A stretch of DNA of 42,184 nucleotides, taken from the NCBI GenBank assembly GCA_021202275.1, contig JAJQDI010000008.1:1-42184 (forward strand). The letters run 5' to 3'. Made by a program: the position numbers and the translations under genes. A model generated the notes under the pieces. That model was not told where the DNA came from. It saw only the letters and a list, made by a program, of their open reading frames with translations, and did no database searches. The stretch is from Bacteroides sp. (GTDB lineage: Bacteria > Bacteroidota > Bacteroidia > Bacteroidales > Bacteroidaceae). Positions 17,930 through 28,306 of the stretch are shown piece after piece; the first letter of the stretch is position 1; each line of letters starts with the position of its first letter.

Positions 17930-18484
17930 TTACTTAGCGCCGGCTGATTTACCCGACTTTCTACGAATCACTTCGCCAACAAACTTAATACCTTTGCCTT
18001 TGTAAGGTTCCGGCTTACGGAAAGAACGTATTTTGGAGCAAACCTGTCCCAACAACTGTTTGTCACAAGACTCCAGAATAATCAAAGGGTTTTTATTTCT
18101 CTCTGATTTAGTCTCAACCTTAATTTCAGGTGGCAACTGAATGAAAATATTGTGTGTATAGCCTAAAGCCAACTCAATAATATTTCCTTGATTAGATGCA
18201 CGGTAACCTACTCCAACGAGTTCAAGTTCTTTTTTGTATCCTTCCAATACTCCAATAACCATATTGTTTACCAATGCACGGTACAAACCATGAAAAGCAC
18301 GTTCCTGCTTTTCATCGCTCTGACGACTTAAAGTGATCTGTCCGTCTTCCACATTTACACTAATCAACGGATTAATGTACTGAGTCAACTCTCCTTTCGG
18401 ACCTTTCACAGTAAGTATATCATCTTTCTGTGAAACTGTAACACCGGCGGGTATACTAATGGGCAATTTTCCTATTCTTGACAT
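17930..18484 (-). CDS. rplF: 50S ribosomal protein L6 (uL6)
   Basis: L6 lies near the factor-binding site at the base of the L7/L12 stalk. The two L6 repeats are visible, beginning MSRIGKLPISIPAGVTVS and, in the second half, YRASNQGNIIELALGYTHNI. The C-terminus carries the family mark EPYKGKGIKFVGEVIRRKSG. The 184-residue length is normal. The start is supported by AGGAGG eight bases upstream. Confidence 0.99.
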   Translation of the reverse strand: MSRIGKLPISIPAGVTVSQKDDILTVKGPKGELTQYINPLISVNVEDGQITLSRQSDEKQERAFHGLYRALVNNMVIGVLEGYKKELELVGVGYRASNQGNIIELALGYTHNIFIQLPPEIKVETKSERNKNPLIILESCDKQLLGQVCSKIRSFRKPEPYKGKGIKFVGEVIRRKSGKSAGAK

Positions 18485-18492
18485 TCTTTCTT

Positions 18493-18498
18493 CCTCCT
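18493..18498 (-). promoter_or_regulatory. Strong Shine-Dalgarno site of rplF
   Basis: AGGAGG lies eight bases before the rplF ATG, directly after the rpsH stop codon. Canonical sites like this are rare in the window. Confidence 0.8.
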
Positions 18499-18499
18499 A

Positions 18500-18895
18500 T
18501 TAATATACATAACACAAAACTTCACCACCAATTTTCAGATCCGCAGCTTCTTTGTCGGTCATTACACCTTTGGAAGTAGATATTATAGCAATACCTAAAC
18601 CATTAATCACACGTGGCATGTCTTTGTAACCGGTATACTTACGTAAACCTAGCGAAGACACTCTCTGTAACTTTTTGATCGCGTTCACTTTGTTCACGGT
18701 ATCATACTTCAAAGCTACTTTGATCGTCCCCTGAGGACCATCTTCTACAAACTTATAATTAAGGATGTAGCCTTTGTCAAAAAGGATCTTAGTGATCTCT
18801 TTTTTCAAATTTGAGGCAGGGATCTCTACAACTCTATGTTTTGCATTGATCGCATTTCTCAACCTCGTCAAATAATCTGCTATTGGATCAGTCAT
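18500..18895 (-). CDS. rpsH: 30S ribosomal protein S8 (uS8)
   Basis: S8 is a primary binder of the 16S central domain and in E. coli also represses the spc operon. It shows MTDPIADYLTRLRNAINAKH, the linker region RVSSLGLRKYTGYKDMPRV and the RNA-contacting C-terminus IISTSKGVMTDKEA to GGEVLCYVY. The 131-residue length is normal. A 52-base gap separates it from rpsN. Confidence 0.99.
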   Translation of the reverse strand: MTDPIADYLTRLRNAINAKHRVVEIPASNLKKEITKILFDKGYILNYKFVEDGPQGTIKVALKYDTVNKVNAIKKLQRVSSLGLRKYTGYKDMPRVINGLGIAIISTSKGVMTDKEAADLKIGGEVLCYVY

Positions 18896-18947
18896 AAATA
18901 AATAATTAAATTAATCAGGCCTTCCCTGACAATATTTAAACTAAAAA

Positions 18948-19217
18948 TTACCAGCTTGCTTTTTTAACACCTGGAATAAGCCCATTCGATGCCATTTCAC
19001 GGAACTGAATTCTGGAAATACCGAACTGACGGATATATCCTTTCGGACGTCCGGTCATTTTACAGCGATTATGCAAACGCACAGGCGAAGCATTTTTAGG
19101 CAATGCCTGCAATGCTTCATAATCACCGGCTTTTTTCAGTTGAGCTCTTTTCTCGGCATATTTGGCTACTAACTTAGCTCGTTTTACTTCACGGGCCTTC
19201 ATCGATTCCTTTGCCAT
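18948..19217 (-). CDS. rpsN: 30S ribosomal protein S14 (uS14), long zinc-free form
   Basis: S14 helps assemble the 30S head. At 89 residues it is the long version, and it lacks the CxxC pairs of the short zinc-binding type; only one Cys is present ([20 protein letters not shown]). The C-terminal [18 protein letters not shown] is the classical ending. It lies 6 bases after rplE. Confidence 0.99.
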   Translation of the reverse strand: MAKESMKAREVKRAKLVAKYAEKRAQLKKAGDYEALQALPKNASPVRLHNRCKMTGRPKGYIRQFGISRIQFREMASNGLIPGVKKASW

Positions 19218-19223
19218 ATTATA

Positions 19224-19781
19224 TCAATCTTTTTTTGCGTTTTTAAAAGGCAACCCAAATTCTTTCAACAGAGCATATCCTTCTTCATCTGTTTCTGCAG
19301 AAGTAACAAATGTGATATTCATACCAAGGATGCGGCTGATGCTATCAATATTGATCTCCGGGAAAATGATCTGTTCCTGGATACCTAAAGTGTAGTTCCC
19401 TTTTCCATCAAATTTACTTTCAATTCCTTTGAAGTCACGGATACGTGGCAAAGCCACACGTACCAGCTTTTCAAGAAATTCATACATTCTCTCCCGACGC
19501 AGTGTAACCATAACACCAATAGGCATTTTCTTACGCAATTTGAAGTTCGAGATATCTTTACGTGATACGGTAGCAACGGCTTTCTGACCGGTAATAGCTG
19601 TAATTTCATTAATAGCTACTTCAATGATCTTTTTATCAGCCACAGCCATACCCAATCCCTGATTGATCACAATCTTTTTAAGTACAGGTACCTGCATCGT
19701 TGAAGAATACTGGAACTGTGACTTTAAAGCAGGCGCAATACGCTCTGCATATTCCTTCTTAAGGCTTGCAGTATTACTCAT
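19224..19781 (-). CDS. rplE: 50S ribosomal protein L5 (uL5)
   Basis: L5 binds 5S rRNA and contacts P-site tRNA in the central protuberance. Marks include [57 protein letters not shown] and [15 protein letters not shown]. The 185-residue length is normal. Its ATG shares one base with the rplX stop codon, which suggests translational coupling. Confidence 0.99.
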   Translation of the reverse strand: MSNTASLKKEYAERIAPALKSQFQYSSTMQVPVLKKIVINQGLGMAVADKKIIEVAINEITAITGQKAVATVSRKDISNFKLRKKMPIGVMVTLRRERMYEFLEKLVRVALPRIRDFKGIESKFDGKGNYTLGIQEQIIFPEINIDSISRILGMNITFVTSAETDEEGYALLKEFGLPFKNAKKD

Positions 19782-20101
19782 TACTTAATCTCCTCTCCTG
19801 TTGTTTTTGCATAACGTACTGACGGTTTATCAGCACTTACTTTTCTTCTTCCCACACGTGTCGGTTTTCCTGAGGCATCCAATGGATTCAGGTTAGACAA
19901 ATGAATAGAAGCCTCCTGCTTTACAATTCCACCTTGTGGATTCTTTGCATTGGGTTTGGTACTTTTAGATACCATATTTATTCCCTCTACAATCGCACGT
20001 CCTTCTTTCACAAGAACCTTTAATACACGACCGGTCTTTCCTTTGTCTTCTCCGGAATTTACATAGACCATGTCGCCTTTTTTAATATGTAATTTACTCA
20101 T
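19781..20101 (-). CDS. rplX: 50S ribosomal protein L24 (uL24)
   Basis: L24 starts 50S assembly by binding the 5' part of 23S rRNA. The KOW motif is at residues about 5-35 ([20 protein letters not shown]), followed by [13 protein letters not shown] and [15 protein letters not shown]. The length is 106 residues. It lies 19 bases after rplN and overlaps rplE by one base. Confidence 0.99.
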   Translation of the reverse strand: MSKLHIKKGDMVYVNSGEDKGKTGRVLKVLVKEGRAIVEGINMVSKSTKPNAKNPQGGIVKQEASIHLSNLNPLDASGKPTRVGRRKVSADKPSVRYAKTTGEEIK

Positions 20102-20120
20102 TACTCAAATCTTTTACAAA

Positions 20121-20486
20121 TTAAAGTACTTCAGGCGCAAGTGACACGACCTTCATATTTGTAGCACGCAATTCTCTGGCCACAGGACCAAAAATACGGC
20201 TTCCTCTAATTTCACCTGAATTGTTCAGCAACACACAGGCGTTATCATCAAAACGGATATAAGAACCATCTGCACGACGGATCTCTTTCTTCGTACGTAC
20301 GATCAAAGCTTTGGATACTGATCCTTTCTTCACATCACTTGCAGGGATCACGCTTTTTACTGAGACAACGATCACGTCACCTATAGAAGCATAACGACGT
20401 CCTGTTCCTCCTAAAACACGGATACACAGAGCTTCTTTAGCTCCGCTGTTATCACATACTGTCAGTCTGGATTCTGTTTGTATCAT
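20121..20486 (-). CDS. rplN: 50S ribosomal protein L14 (uL14)
   Basis: L14 sits at the subunit interface, where the silencing factor RsfS binds in other bacteria. The sequence begins [20 protein letters not shown] and contains [19 protein letters not shown] and [20 protein letters not shown]. The 121-residue length is normal. It lies 2 bases after rpsQ. Confidence 0.99.
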   Translation of the reverse strand: MIQTESRLTVCDNSGAKEALCIRVLGGTGRRYASIGDVIVVSVKSVIPASDVKKGSVSKALIVRTKKEIRRADGSYIRFDDNACVLLNNSGEIRGSRIFGPVARELRATNMKVVSLAPEVL

Positions 20487-20488
20487 AA

Positions 20489-20758
20489 TTACTTAGCTCT
20501 TTCGATTATTTCTACTAATCTCCATCTTTTTGTTTTGCTCAAAGGACGAGTTTCCATGATGCGTACGGTATCACCTATATTACAATCATTTTTTTCATCG
20601 TGAGCATGGTACTTTTTCGTTTTACTAACGAACTTACCATATATAGGGTGCTTTTCTTTGAATTTCGAAGCCACAGTGATGGTTTTATCCATCTTGTTGC
20701 TCAATACCACACCGGTTCTTTCTTTTCTTAAATTTCTTGCTTCCATCAAGCTCATCAT
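20489..20758 (-). CDS. rpsQ: 30S ribosomal protein S17 (uS17)
   Basis: S17 is an early 16S-binding protein with an OB fold. Marks are [39 protein letters not shown] and [13 protein letters not shown]. Two ATG codons stand in tandem (MM); the first overlaps the rpmC stop by four bases (ATGA), so it is the likelier start. The length is 89 residues. Confidence 0.98.
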   Translation of the reverse strand: MMSLMEARNLRKERTGVVLSNKMDKTITVASKFKEKHPIYGKFVSKTKKYHAHDEKNDCNIGDTVRIMETRPLSKTKRWRLVEIIERAK

Positions 20759-20952
20759 TTATTGTTAAGTTCCCTTTGGCGCAATTCCGTTTTCATACGT
20801 GCAATATCTCTACGCAGTTTTTTGATCTGTGAAGGATTGTCCAGAGGAGAAATAGAATGATTAAGGATTGTCTGATTGTAATTTGCTACTTCAGCTTCCA
20901 CTCTTTCTACCAGATCACTGGTAGACATTTCTTTTATTTCTGCAGTCTTCAT
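20755..20952 (-). CDS. rpmC: 50S ribosomal protein L29 (uL29)
   Basis: L29 is a small helical protein by the exit tunnel, near the binding site for chaperones such as trigger factor. The 65 residues read [20 protein letters not shown], then two helices ending with [17 protein letters not shown], the family signature. It starts 5 bases after rplP and overlaps rpsQ by four bases. Confidence 0.98.
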   Translation of the reverse strand: MKTAEIKEMSTSDLVERVEAEVANYNQTILNHSISPLDNPSQIKKLRRDIARMKTELRQRELNNK

Positions 20953-20957
20953 AAACG

Positions 20958-21392
20958 TTACGCATTTTGATTTTGAGTATCGTAATCACGTCTGACGATA
21001 AACTTGGTAGTTACCGGAAGTTTCTGTGCAGCCAGGCGCAAAGCTTCTTTCGCAATATCGTAGGATACTCCTTCTACTTCAATAATAATCCTTCCCGGCG
21101 TGATAGGGGCCACAAATCCTTCCGGAGAACCTTTCCCCTTACCCATACGCACTTCCGCAGGCTTCTTCGTAATCGGTTTATCAGGGAAAATACGGATCCA
21201 GATTTGTCCTTGACGTTGCATATATCTTGTTACAGCAATACGTGCCGCTTCGATCTGTCTACCAGTAATCCATTTACTCTGCAAAGCCTTAATACCAAAA
21301 GAGCCAAAAGCGAGCTGGTTGCCTCTCTGGGTATTTCCTTTCATGCGTCCCTTTTGTTGTCTTCTGAATTTTGTCTTTTTGGGTTGTAACAT
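20958..21392 (-). CDS. rplP: 50S ribosomal protein L16 (uL16)
   Basis: L16 shapes the A-site region of the 50S. The start [19 protein letters not shown], followed by [20 protein letters not shown] and [20 protein letters not shown] with [19 protein letters not shown], is diagnostic. The 144-residue length is normal. It lies 21 bases after rpsC. Confidence 0.99.
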   Translation of the reverse strand: MLQPKKTKFRRQQKGRMKGNTQRGNQLAFGSFGIKALQSKWITGRQIEAARIAVTRYMQRQGQIWIRIFPDKPITKKPAEVRMGKGKGSPEGFVAPITPGRIIIEVEGVSYDIAKEALRLAAQKLPVTTKFIVRRDYDTQNQNA

Positions 21393-21413
21393 AATTCCTA
21401 AAATTCAATTCGT

Positions 21414-22136
21414 TTAGCGATTATTTTTCTTTCTTTTGAAGTTCTTTCCGCCGCTGTTATTGCCACGTCCGCTTTCTTTGCTTTGGGTAAAGTTAGGAGC
21501 CAATTCTCTTTTTCCAAACACTTCTCCTCTACAGATCCAAACTTTAATTCCCAGCAATCCAACCTTTGTCAGAGCTTCCGCATGACAGTAGTCAATATCG
21601 GCTCTGAACGTATGCAACGGAGTTCTTCCTTCTTTATACATCTCCGAACGTGCCATTTCAGCACCATTCAAACGACCGGAGATCTGAATTTTAATACCTT
21701 CCGCACCCATACGCATCGTATTGGCAATAGCCATTTTAATGGCGCGACGATAAGCAATCTTTCCTTCTACCTGACGAGCGATGTTATTAGCCACAATAAC
21801 AGCATCCAGTTCAGGTCTCTTCACTTCAAAAATATTAATCTGTATGTCCTTATCAGTGATCTTCTTCAACTCCTCCTTCAGCTTATCAACTTCCTGACCA
21901 CCTTTTCCGATAATGATACCCGGACGCGCGGTACATACAGTAATAGTTACCAACTTAAGTGTACGTTCAATAATGATCCTGGATACACTCGCTTTGGCAA
22001 GTCTGGCATTCAAATATTTACGGATCTTGCTATCTTCCAACAGGGCATCACCGTAATTTTTTCCACCGTACCAATTGGAATCCCAACCTCTGATAATTCC
22101 CAAACGGTTACTTATTGGATTAACTTTTTGTCCCAT
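21414..22136 (-). CDS. rpsC: 30S ribosomal protein S3 (uS3)
   Basis: S3 forms part of the mRNA entry helicase. The N-terminal part is [20 protein letters not shown]. The KH domain carries [20 protein letters not shown] (about residues 68-87), and the C-terminal domain has [15 protein letters not shown] and YGYAEALT-like [20 protein letters not shown]. The tail is basic and Asn/Gly-rich ([15 protein letters not shown]). At 240 residues it is of normal length. It lies 5 bases after rplV. Confidence 0.99.
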   Translation of the reverse strand: MGQKVNPISNRLGIIRGWDSNWYGGKNYGDALLEDSKIRKYLNARLAKASVSRIIIERTLKLVTITVCTARPGIIIGKGGQEVDKLKEELKKITDKDIQINIFEVKRPELDAVIVANNIARQVEGKIAYRRAIKMAIANTMRMGAEGIKIQISGRLNGAEMARSEMYKEGRTPLHTFRADIDYCHAEALTKVGLLGIKVWICRGEVFGKRELAPNFTQSKESGRGNNSGGKNFKRKKNNR

Positions 22137-22141
22137 CTACC

Positions 22142-22552
22142 TTAATTTTGTTCTTCATTATTACTTTTTGTTCCCACGAACAGAGTTACGTGATTGGAAC
22201 GTTTGCGAATTCTGTATCCTCTACCCTGTGGAGCCGGACGCATTCTTTTCAGCGTAGATCCACCATCAACAAAAATCTGTGTTACATATAATTCGCCACT
22301 TTCCGCTTTTCTTTCGTTTTTCTTCTCCCAGTTGTCAATAGCCGAGCGCAACAGTTTTTCTACTCTTGCCGAAGCTTCTTTTGAAGAAAATTTCAAGACG
22401 CCAAGTGCTCTGTTTACCTCCATCCCGCGAATCATGTCAGCCACGAGACGCATTTTGCGGGGAGAAGTAGGAACATTCCGTAATTTAGCAAAATACATGG
22501 TCTTAAGGGCCTCTTTTCTTTTTTCAGCCGATATTTTTTTTCTTGCTCCCAT
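22142..22552 (-). CDS. rplV: 50S ribosomal protein L22 (uL22)
   Basis: L22 lines the nascent-chain tunnel; its loop is a known site of macrolide resistance changes. The family pattern is clear: [20 protein letters not shown], then [14 protein letters not shown], and the loop region [20 protein letters not shown]. The loop shows no deletion. The length is 136 residues. It lies 36 bases after rpsS. Confidence 0.99.
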   Translation of the reverse strand: MGARKKISAEKRKEALKTMYFAKLRNVPTSPRKMRLVADMIRGMEVNRALGVLKFSSKEASARVEKLLRSAIDNWEKKNERKAESGELYVTQIFVDGGSTLKRMRPAPQGRGYRIRKRSNHVTLFVGTKSNNEEQN

Positions 22553-22588
22553 TATTATTTTTTACTTTATTATTTCAGACAATTCCTG

Positions 22589-22858
22589 TTATCTTTTCTT
22601 ATTACCGGCATGTCCGCGGAAGGTACGGGTAGGCGAGAACTCACCTAACTTATGACCTACCATATTCTCGGTAATGTAAACAGGGATAAACTTATTTCCG
22701 TTGTGAACTGCAATGGTATGACCTACAAAATCAGGTGAGATCATCGAAGCTCTGGCCCACGTTTTAACTACAGTTTTTTTGCCAGCCTCATTCATAGCAA
22801 GCACTTTTTTCTCCAGCTTAACGTTAATATATGGACCTTTTTTTAATGAACGACTCAT
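22589..22858 (-). CDS. rpsS: 30S ribosomal protein S19 (uS19)
   Basis: S19 pairs with S13 in the 30S head. The 89 residues begin [19 protein letters not shown] and include [20 protein letters not shown] with [19 protein letters not shown], all diagnostic. It lies 20 bases after rplB. Confidence 0.99.
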   Translation of the reverse strand: MSRSLKKGPYINVKLEKKVLAMNEAGKKTVVKTWARASMISPDFVGHTIAVHNGNKFIPVYITENMVGHKLGEFSPTRTFRGHAGNKKR

Positions 22859-22878
22859 AATTTACTCAATTAATCAGA

Positions 22879-23703
22879 TTACTTTTTTCTTCTCTCGATA
22901 ATGTACTTAGATGATTGTTTCTTCGGCGCTCTTGTCTTCAGCCCCTTAGCATACAATCCCTTACGTGATCTTGGGTGTCCTCCTGAAGCGCGTCCTTCAC
23001 CACCACCCATCGGGTGATCCACAGGGTTCATAACAACACCACGTGTACGAGGACGACGTCCGAACCACCGGCTACGTCCGGCTTTACCCGAACTTTCCAG
23101 GCCATGATCAGAGTTACCTACACTACCGACAGTAGCTTTACATGTACTGAGTATTTGTCTTACTTCTCCTGAAGGCAATTTGATCACACAATACTTTCCT
23201 TCTCTCGAAGTTAACTGAGCAAAATTACCAGCAGATCTCACTAAAGCAGCTCCCTGTCCGGGTCTCAGTTCAATATTATGAACCACAGTACCTACAGGTA
23301 TATTCTGCAACGGAAGTGCGTTACCGATTTCCGGAGCAGCGTCTGCACCAGACATCAAAGTAGCGCCAACTTGTAATCCATTGGGAGCAATAATATATCT
23401 TTTTTCTCCGTCAGCATAGAATAACAAAGCGATACGAGCCGAACGATTCGGATCGTATTCAATGGTCTTAACTACTGCTGGAACACCGTCTTTATTTCTC
23501 TTGAAATCAACAATTCTGATCATCTTGCGGTGGCCACCTCCCAGATAACGCATGGTCATCTTACCTTGATTGTTGCGACCTCCGGATGTTTTCTTTCCAA
23601 ACACAAGAGACTTTTCTGGTACCCGCGCAGTAATTTCTTCATAAGTACCAATAATTTTATGTCTTTGCCCCGGTGTAGTGGGCTTAAATTTACGTACTGC
23701 CAT
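22879..23703 (-). CDS. rplB: 50S ribosomal protein L2 (uL2)
   Basis: L2 is needed for subunit association and peptidyl transferase activity. Marks include [36 protein letters not shown] and the C-terminal [20 protein letters not shown], which holds the conserved His near the catalytic centre. The 274-residue length is normal. It lies 6 bases after rplW. Confidence 0.99.
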   Translation of the reverse strand: MAVRKFKPTTPGQRHKIIGTYEEITARVPEKSLVFGKKTSGGRNNQGKMTMRYLGGGHRKMIRIVDFKRNKDGVPAVVKTIEYDPNRSARIALLFYADGEKRYIIAPNGLQVGATLMSGADAAPEIGNALPLQNIPVGTVVHNIELRPGQGAALVRSAGNFAQLTSREGKYCVIKLPSGEVRQILSTCKATVGSVGNSDHGLESSGKAGRSRWFGRRPRTRGVVMNPVDHPMGGGEGRASGGHPRSRKGLYAKGLKTRAPKKQSSKYIIERRKK

Positions 23704-23709
23704 TTCTTA

Positions 23710-24000
23710 TTATATATTGCTATAAAAATCTATAGTATCTCCTTCTTTCAATGTCACAATCGCTTTCTTAAAAGCATTGGTGCGACCTTTGATAATGCCA
23801 GAGCGAGTATAGCGGCTTTTGTTCTTACCGGAATATCTGGCAGTATTTACATCTACAACTGTAACATTGTAAAGAGCTTCAATTTCTTTCTTAATTTCCA
23901 GCTTATTCGCCTCAGGACGTACAATAAAACCAAAACGATTGAGTTTTTCGGTTATTGCAGTCATTTTTTCTGTCACCAACGGTTTAATAATAATTCCCAT
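23710..24000 (-). CDS. rplW: 50S ribosomal protein L23 (uL23)
   Basis: L23 lies at the tunnel exit and docks trigger factor and SRP in other bacteria. The 96 residues show IIKPLVTEKMTAITEKLNRF, FIVRPEANKLEIKKEIEALY and VVDVNTARYSGKNKSRYTRS. The start is well supported by AGGAGG eight bases upstream, right after the rplD stop. Confidence 0.99.
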   Translation of the reverse strand: MGIIIKPLVTEKMTAITEKLNRFGFIVRPEANKLEIKKEIEALYNVTVVDVNTARYSGKNKSRYTRSGIIKGRTNAFKKAIVTLKEGDTIDFYSNI

Positions 24001-24008
24001 TATCTAAG

Positions 24009-24014
24009 CCTCCT
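24009..24014 (-). promoter_or_regulatory. Strong Shine-Dalgarno site of rplW
   Basis: AGGAGG lies eight bases before the rplW ATG, immediately past the rplD stop codon. It is one of three such sites in the ribosomal block. Confidence 0.8.
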
Positions 24015-24015
24015 A

Positions 24016-24642
24016 TTAAATTAAGATTTTATTGATAGCTGAAAGAGCGCTTTCTGTAAACACAAGAGTCCCAGCATTCAATACTCTGTAAGTATTTAAT
24101 CCTGAGATAGTCTGTACAGCAGCCTTCTGCACATTACGAGCCGACAAATATACGTTTTTATTTGATTCTGGTAAAATCATAAGAACCTTTTTATCAGAAA
24201 CATTAAGTTTTTTTGTCATCGCAATAAAGTCTTTGGTTTTAGGAGTCTCAAAATTGAAATCTTCTAATACCACAATCGCGTTTTCCTGTGCTTTGTAAGA
24301 CAAAGCTGATTTACGGGCCAGTGTCTTAACTTTTTTATTCAGTTTGAAGTTATAATCACGTGGCTGAGGCCCGAAAACACGTCCACCACCTACCAATACC
24401 GGTGATTTGATGTCCCCTCTACGAGCACCACCGCCACCTTTCTGGCGACCCAGCTTACGGGTAGAACCGGCAATCTCACTTCTTTCTTTTGATTTGTGGG
24501 TACCCTGACGCTGATTGGCCATAAATTGCTTTACGTCCAGATAAATAGCGTGGTCATTGGGTTCAATTCCGAAGATAGATTCGTTTAACGTAACCTTTCT
24601 CCCAGTATCTTCACCTTTAATGTTATATACGTTAACTTCCAT
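24016..24642 (-). CDS. rplD: 50S ribosomal protein L4 (uL4)
   Basis: L4 contributes to the tunnel constriction with L22. The extended loop is visible as [20 protein letters not shown] with [20 protein letters not shown] (about residues 60-100). The globular part holds [20 protein letters not shown]. The length is 208 residues. Its ATG shares one base with the rplC stop. In E. coli L4 represses the S10 operon; no equivalent leader is recognised here. Confidence 0.99.
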   Translation of the reverse strand: MEVNVYNIKGEDTGRKVTLNESIFGIEPNDHAIYLDVKQFMANQRQGTHKSKERSEIAGSTRKLGRQKGGGGARRGDIKSPVLVGGGRVFGPQPRDYNFKLNKKVKTLARKSALSYKAQENAIVVLEDFNFETPKTKDFIAMTKKLNVSDKKVLMILPESNKNVYLSARNVQKAAVQTISGLNTYRVLNAGTLVFTESALSAINKILI

Positions 24643-25259
24643 TATTTCTCAATTATTACGATTGAACCTTTACAACCCGGTACAGAACCTTTGATCAACA
24701 AAAGATTATGATCCGCGATCACTTTTAATACCTGCAAATTCTGAACAGTTACTCTGTCACCGCCCATTTGTCCGCCCATACGCATTCCTTTGAATACTTT
24801 GGCCGGATAAGAACATGCGCCGATAGATCCCGGTTTACGGGCACGGTTGTGTTGTCCGTGAGTAGCCTGACCCACACCACCAAAACCATGACGCTTTACA
24901 ACTCCCTGGAAACCTTTTCCTTTGGAGGTACCTACCACATCTACGAAGACAGCATCGTTGAACAATTCAACATTTACCGTATCTCCCAGATTCAGTTCAT
25001 TCTCAAATTCTTTGAACTCGGCCAAGTGTCTCTTGGGAGTAACTCCGGCTTTCTTAAAGTGTCCCAACAGCGGTTTAGTTGTATGTTTCTCTTTTTTATC
25101 CATGAAACCTAACTGTACTGCTGAGTAACCATCTTTTTCGATAGTTTTCACCTGAGTTACCACACAAGGACCTGCTTCGATAACAGTGCATGGTACATTT
25201 TTACCATCGGCACTGAAAACGGATGTCATTCCGATTTTTCTTCCTAATAATCCTGGCAT
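24642..25259 (-). CDS. rplC: 50S ribosomal protein L3 (uL3)
   Basis: L3 is an early assembly protein with a finger near the peptidyl transferase centre. Marks are [39 protein letters not shown] and [20 protein letters not shown]. The Gln that PrmB methylates in other bacteria is expected in the loop containing [20 protein letters not shown]. The length is 205 residues. It lies 18 bases after rpsJ. Confidence 0.99.
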   Translation of the reverse strand: MPGLLGRKIGMTSVFSADGKNVPCTVIEAGPCVVTQVKTIEKDGYSAVQLGFMDKKEKHTTKPLLGHFKKAGVTPKRHLAEFKEFENELNLGDTVNVELFNDAVFVDVVGTSKGKGFQGVVKRHGFGGVGQATHGQHNRARKPGSIGACSYPAKVFKGMRMGGQMGGDRVTVQNLQVLKVIADHNLLLIKGSVPGCKGSIVIIEK

Positions 25260-25277
25260 TTCACTATAATTTAATTA

Positions 25278-25583
25278 TCAAACTTTAATTTCAACTTCCA
25301 CACCGCTGGGCAACTCCAACTTCATCAACGCATCTACAGTTTTAGCTGTAGAGCTGTAGATATCGATCAATCTCTTATACGATGCCAATTCGAACTGTTC
25401 TCTTGATTTTTTATTCACGAACGTCGAACGGTTCACTGTAAAAATACGCTTGTGGGTTGGAAGAGGTATCGGACCACTTACAATAGCACCTGTTGCCTTA
25501 ACGGTTCTAACGATCTTCTCTGCTGATTTATCTACCAGATTGTGATCGTAAGATTTCAGTTTAATTCTGATTTTCTGACTCAT
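25278..25583 (-). CDS. rpsJ: 30S ribosomal protein S10 (uS10, NusE)
   Basis: S10 belongs to the 30S head and also links the ribosome to NusG and antitermination complexes. The 101 residues read [20 protein letters not shown], then [20 protein letters not shown] and [18 protein letters not shown]. It starts 81 bases after fusA, with a hairpin in that gap. Confidence 0.99.
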   Translation of the reverse strand: MSQKIRIKLKSYDHNLVDKSAEKIVRTVKATGAIVSGPIPLPTHKRIFTVNRSTFVNKKSREQFELASYKRLIDIYSSTAKTVDALMKLELPSGVEVEIKV

Positions 25584-25615
25584 TTCTGAATGTTTTTATA
25601 ATGGATTACATAATA

Positions 25616-25653
25616 AAGTTGCAGGTTAAGAGTCATTCGCTAACCTGCAACTT
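25616..25653 (-). terminator. Hairpin in the fusA-rpsJ gap, possible partial terminator
   Basis: A 13-base perfect stem (25616-25628 with 25641-25653, core GTTGCAGGTTA) encloses a 12-base loop. On the minus strand it is followed by TATTATGTAAT, a poor T-run, so termination would be incomplete. It lies 12 bases past the fusA stop and divides the str part from the S10 part of the block. Confidence 0.5.
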
Positions 25654-25664
25654 GTATTTAATTT

Positions 25665-27782
25665 TTACAATAGATCTACACGTCCTTTTACTTCTTCCAA
25701 TACCGCCTTAGCAATAGAAGAAGAGATTGGAGTATGATGTGAATAAGTCATAGAAGAAGTTGCGCGACCTGACGTAATTGTACGCAACGCAGTTACATAT
25801 CCGAACATTTCGGCCAATGGAACCATTGCTTTTACAATTCTCGCACCGGAACGGCTTGACTCCATTCCTTCTACCTGTCCACGACGTTTGTTGAGGTCAC
25901 CGATCACATCTCCCATATTTTCTTCAGGAGTAACCACCTCCAGTTTCATGATAGGCTCCATCAATACCGGACCTGCTTTTGCACACGCATTTTTGTATGC
26001 CTGAATGGCACAGATTTCGAAAGACAACTGATCAGAGTCCACCGGGTGGAAAGATCCATCGACCAACGTTACTTTCAGAGAATCCAGCGGATAACCGGCC
26101 AATACCCCATTTTTCATGGCAGTAGCGAAACCTTTCTGTACAGAAGGGATAAATTCTTTAGGAATGTTACCACCTTTCACCTCATCCACAAACTGAAGTC
26201 CACCTTGAGTGTAATCTTCGTCAATAGGACCAATATTCACTATAATATCAGCAAACTTACCACGGCCACCGGTCTGCTTCTTGTACACTTCACGCAGATT
26301 GACAGTTTTAGTAATAGCTTCTTTATAGTTTACCTGAGGACGTCCCTGGTTACATTCCACTTTAAACTCTCTTTTCAGACGGTCGATAATAATATCCAGG
26401 TGAAGTTCACCCATACCAGAGATAACCGTCTGTCCACTCTGTTCATCCGTTTTCACCGTGAAAGTAGGATCTTCTTCTGCCAGCTTAGCCAACCCGTTAG
26501 AGATCTTATCCATATCCTTCTGTGTCTTAGGCTCTACCGCAATACCAATTACCGGTTCCGGGAAGTCCATAGATTCCAATACGATAGGAGCACCTTCTTC
26601 ACACAACGTATCCCCGGTACGGATATCTTTAAATCCGACTCCGGCACCAATATCACCTGCACCAATCACTTCCACCGGATTCTGTTTGTTGGAGTGCATC
26701 TGGAACAAACGTGACACACGTTCTTTCTTACCGGAACGTGAGTTATAGGTATAAGAACCAGCCTCAATCTTACCCGAGTATACACGGAAAAAAGTCAAAC
26801 GTCCCACATAAGGGTCAGTAGCGATCTTAAAGGCCAACGCTGCCGTTTTTTCTTCTTCAGTTGGTTTTCTGGATTCTTCTTCCCCGGTGTCCGGATTAGT
26901 ACCAATTACATCACCCGTATCGGTAGGAGAAGGAAGAAAGGCACATACATAATCCAACAACGTCTGAACTCCTTTATTTTTGAAAGAAGAGCCACACATC
27001 ATAGGAACAATAGCCATCTGAATAGTTGCGTTACGCAATGCCCGGAGTACCTCTTCTTCGGTAATGGTTGAAGGATCCTCAAAGTATTTCTCCATCAACG
27101 CATCATCGTATTCGGCAACCTTTTCAAGCATTTTATCTCTCCATTCGTTGCACTCGTCGATCAGGTTGGCAGGAATTTCCTCTACATCATAGTCTGCACC
27201 CATAGTTTCATCGTGCCACAGAATAGCCTTCATTTTGATCAGGTCTACTACTCCTTTGAAGTTTTCTTCCGCACCGATAGGCACCACAATGGGACAAGGA
27301 TTTGCTCCTAAAATGTCTTTCATCTGACGCACTACTTCAAAGAAGTCTGCACCGGAACGGTCCATTTTATTTACATATCCGATACGAGGTACATTGTATT
27401 TATCGGCTTGTCTCCATACAGTTTCAGACTGTGGCTCTACCCCTCCTACCGCACAGTAGGTAGCAACTGCACCATCCAACACACGCAGCGAACGCTCTAC
27501 TTCAGCAGTAAAGTCCACGTGCCCCGGAGTGTCAATCAGGTTTATTTTATAAGTTTCTCCATCGTATTTCCAACGAGTGGTAGTAGCCGCAGAAGTAATG
27601 GTAATACCACGTTCCTGTTCCTGTGCCATCCAGTCCATGGTAGCGGCACCATCATGTACCTCACCGATTTTATGGGTAAGCCCCGTATAGAACAGAATAC
27701 GCTCCGATGTGGTAGTTTTACCGGCATCGATGTGAGCCATGATACCAATATTGCGAGTCAAATGTAAATCTTGCTTTGCCAT
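25665..27782 (-). CDS. fusA: Elongation factor G
   Basis: EF-G is the GTPase that drives translocation and, with the recycling factor, splits ribosomes. The G1 loop AHIDAGKT (residues 16-23), the switch segment [17 protein letters not shown] and NKMD are all intact. Domains II to V follow, with domain IV around [20 protein letters not shown] and [19 protein letters not shown], and domain V with [20 protein letters not shown]. The length of 705 residues is normal for canonical EF-G. It lies 47 bases after rpsG. No tuf gene follows it, unlike in the E. coli str operon. Confidence 0.99.
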   Translation of the reverse strand: MAKQDLHLTRNIGIMAHIDAGKTTTSERILFYTGLTHKIGEVHDGAATMDWMAQEQERGITITSAATTTRWKYDGETYKINLIDTPGHVDFTAEVERSLRVLDGAVATYCAVGGVEPQSETVWRQADKYNVPRIGYVNKMDRSGADFFEVVRQMKDILGANPCPIVVPIGAEENFKGVVDLIKMKAILWHDETMGADYDVEEIPANLIDECNEWRDKMLEKVAEYDDALMEKYFEDPSTITEEEVLRALRNATIQMAIVPMMCGSSFKNKGVQTLLDYVCAFLPSPTDTGDVIGTNPDTGEEESRKPTEEEKTAALAFKIATDPYVGRLTFFRVYSGKIEAGSYTYNSRSGKKERVSRLFQMHSNKQNPVEVIGAGDIGAGVGFKDIRTGDTLCEEGAPIVLESMDFPEPVIGIAVEPKTQKDMDKISNGLAKLAEEDPTFTVKTDEQSGQTVISGMGELHLDIIIDRLKREFKVECNQGRPQVNYKEAITKTVNLREVYKKQTGGRGKFADIIVNIGPIDEDYTQGGLQFVDEVKGGNIPKEFIPSVQKGFATAMKNGVLAGYPLDSLKVTLVDGSFHPVDSDQLSFEICAIQAYKNACAKAGPVLMEPIMKLEVVTPEENMGDVIGDLNKRRGQVEGMESSRSGARIVKAMVPLAEMFGYVTALRTITSGRATSSMTYSHHTPISSSIAKAVLEEVKGRVDLL

Positions 27783-27829
27783 TTTCGAATTCCTTACTTT
27801 AAGTTTTAATTTGAGTGTATCTTATAGTA

Positions 27830-28306
27830 TTAGAATCTGAAATGTGCAAATGCACGGTTAGCTTCAGCCATTCTGTGCATATCTTCTTTACGTTTGTATG
27901 CACCACCCTGCTCATTGAATGCATCAATGATCTCGGCCGCGAGTTTATCTGCCATAGATTTACCCCCTCTCTTACGAGCGAAAAGAATAAGATTCTTCAT
28001 AGATACGGATTCTTTACGATCGGGGCGGATCTCTGTAGGAACCTGGAAAGTGGCTCCCCCTACGCGGCGGGACTTCACTTCGACCTGAGGAGTTACATTA
28101 TCCAGTGCTTTTTTCCAAATTTCCAATGCTGATTTTTCTTCATTGGGGAGTTTTGCTTTCACTGTTTCCAGGGCTGCGTAGAAGATCTCGTAAGAAGTGT
28201 TTTTCTTTCCATCATACATCAGATGGTTCACAAACTTGGAAACTTTTTGATCATTAAAAACAGGATCCGGAAGGATCACCCGTTTTTTGGGTTTGGCTTT
28301 TCTCAT
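27830..28306 (-). CDS. rpsG: 30S ribosomal protein S7 (uS7)
   Basis: S7 nucleates the 30S head and contacts E-site tRNA. It starts [20 protein letters not shown] and contains [40 protein letters not shown] and the end [19 protein letters not shown]. The 158-residue length is normal. A 142-base gap separates it from rpsL, the longest gap between ribosomal-protein genes of the rpsL-to-rplQ series. In E. coli S7 represses translation by binding the same intercistronic region. Confidence 0.99.
   Translation of the reverse strand: MRKAKPKKRVILPDPVFNDQKVSKFVNHLMYDGKKNTSYEIFYAALETVKAKLPNEEKSALEIWKKALDNVTPQVEVKSRRVGGATFQVPTEIRPDRKESVSMKNLILFARKRGGKSMADKLAAEIIDAFNEQGGAYKRKEDMHRMAEANRAFAHFRF

Noticed and set aside
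21483..22145. 220-codon plus-strand frame opposite rpsC
   Set aside because: Antisense shadow with Ser/Phe/Ile-rich, non-protein-like composition.
26046..26714. 222-codon plus-strand frame inside fusA
   Set aside because: It lies wholly antisense to a conserved gene and shows no recognisable domain.
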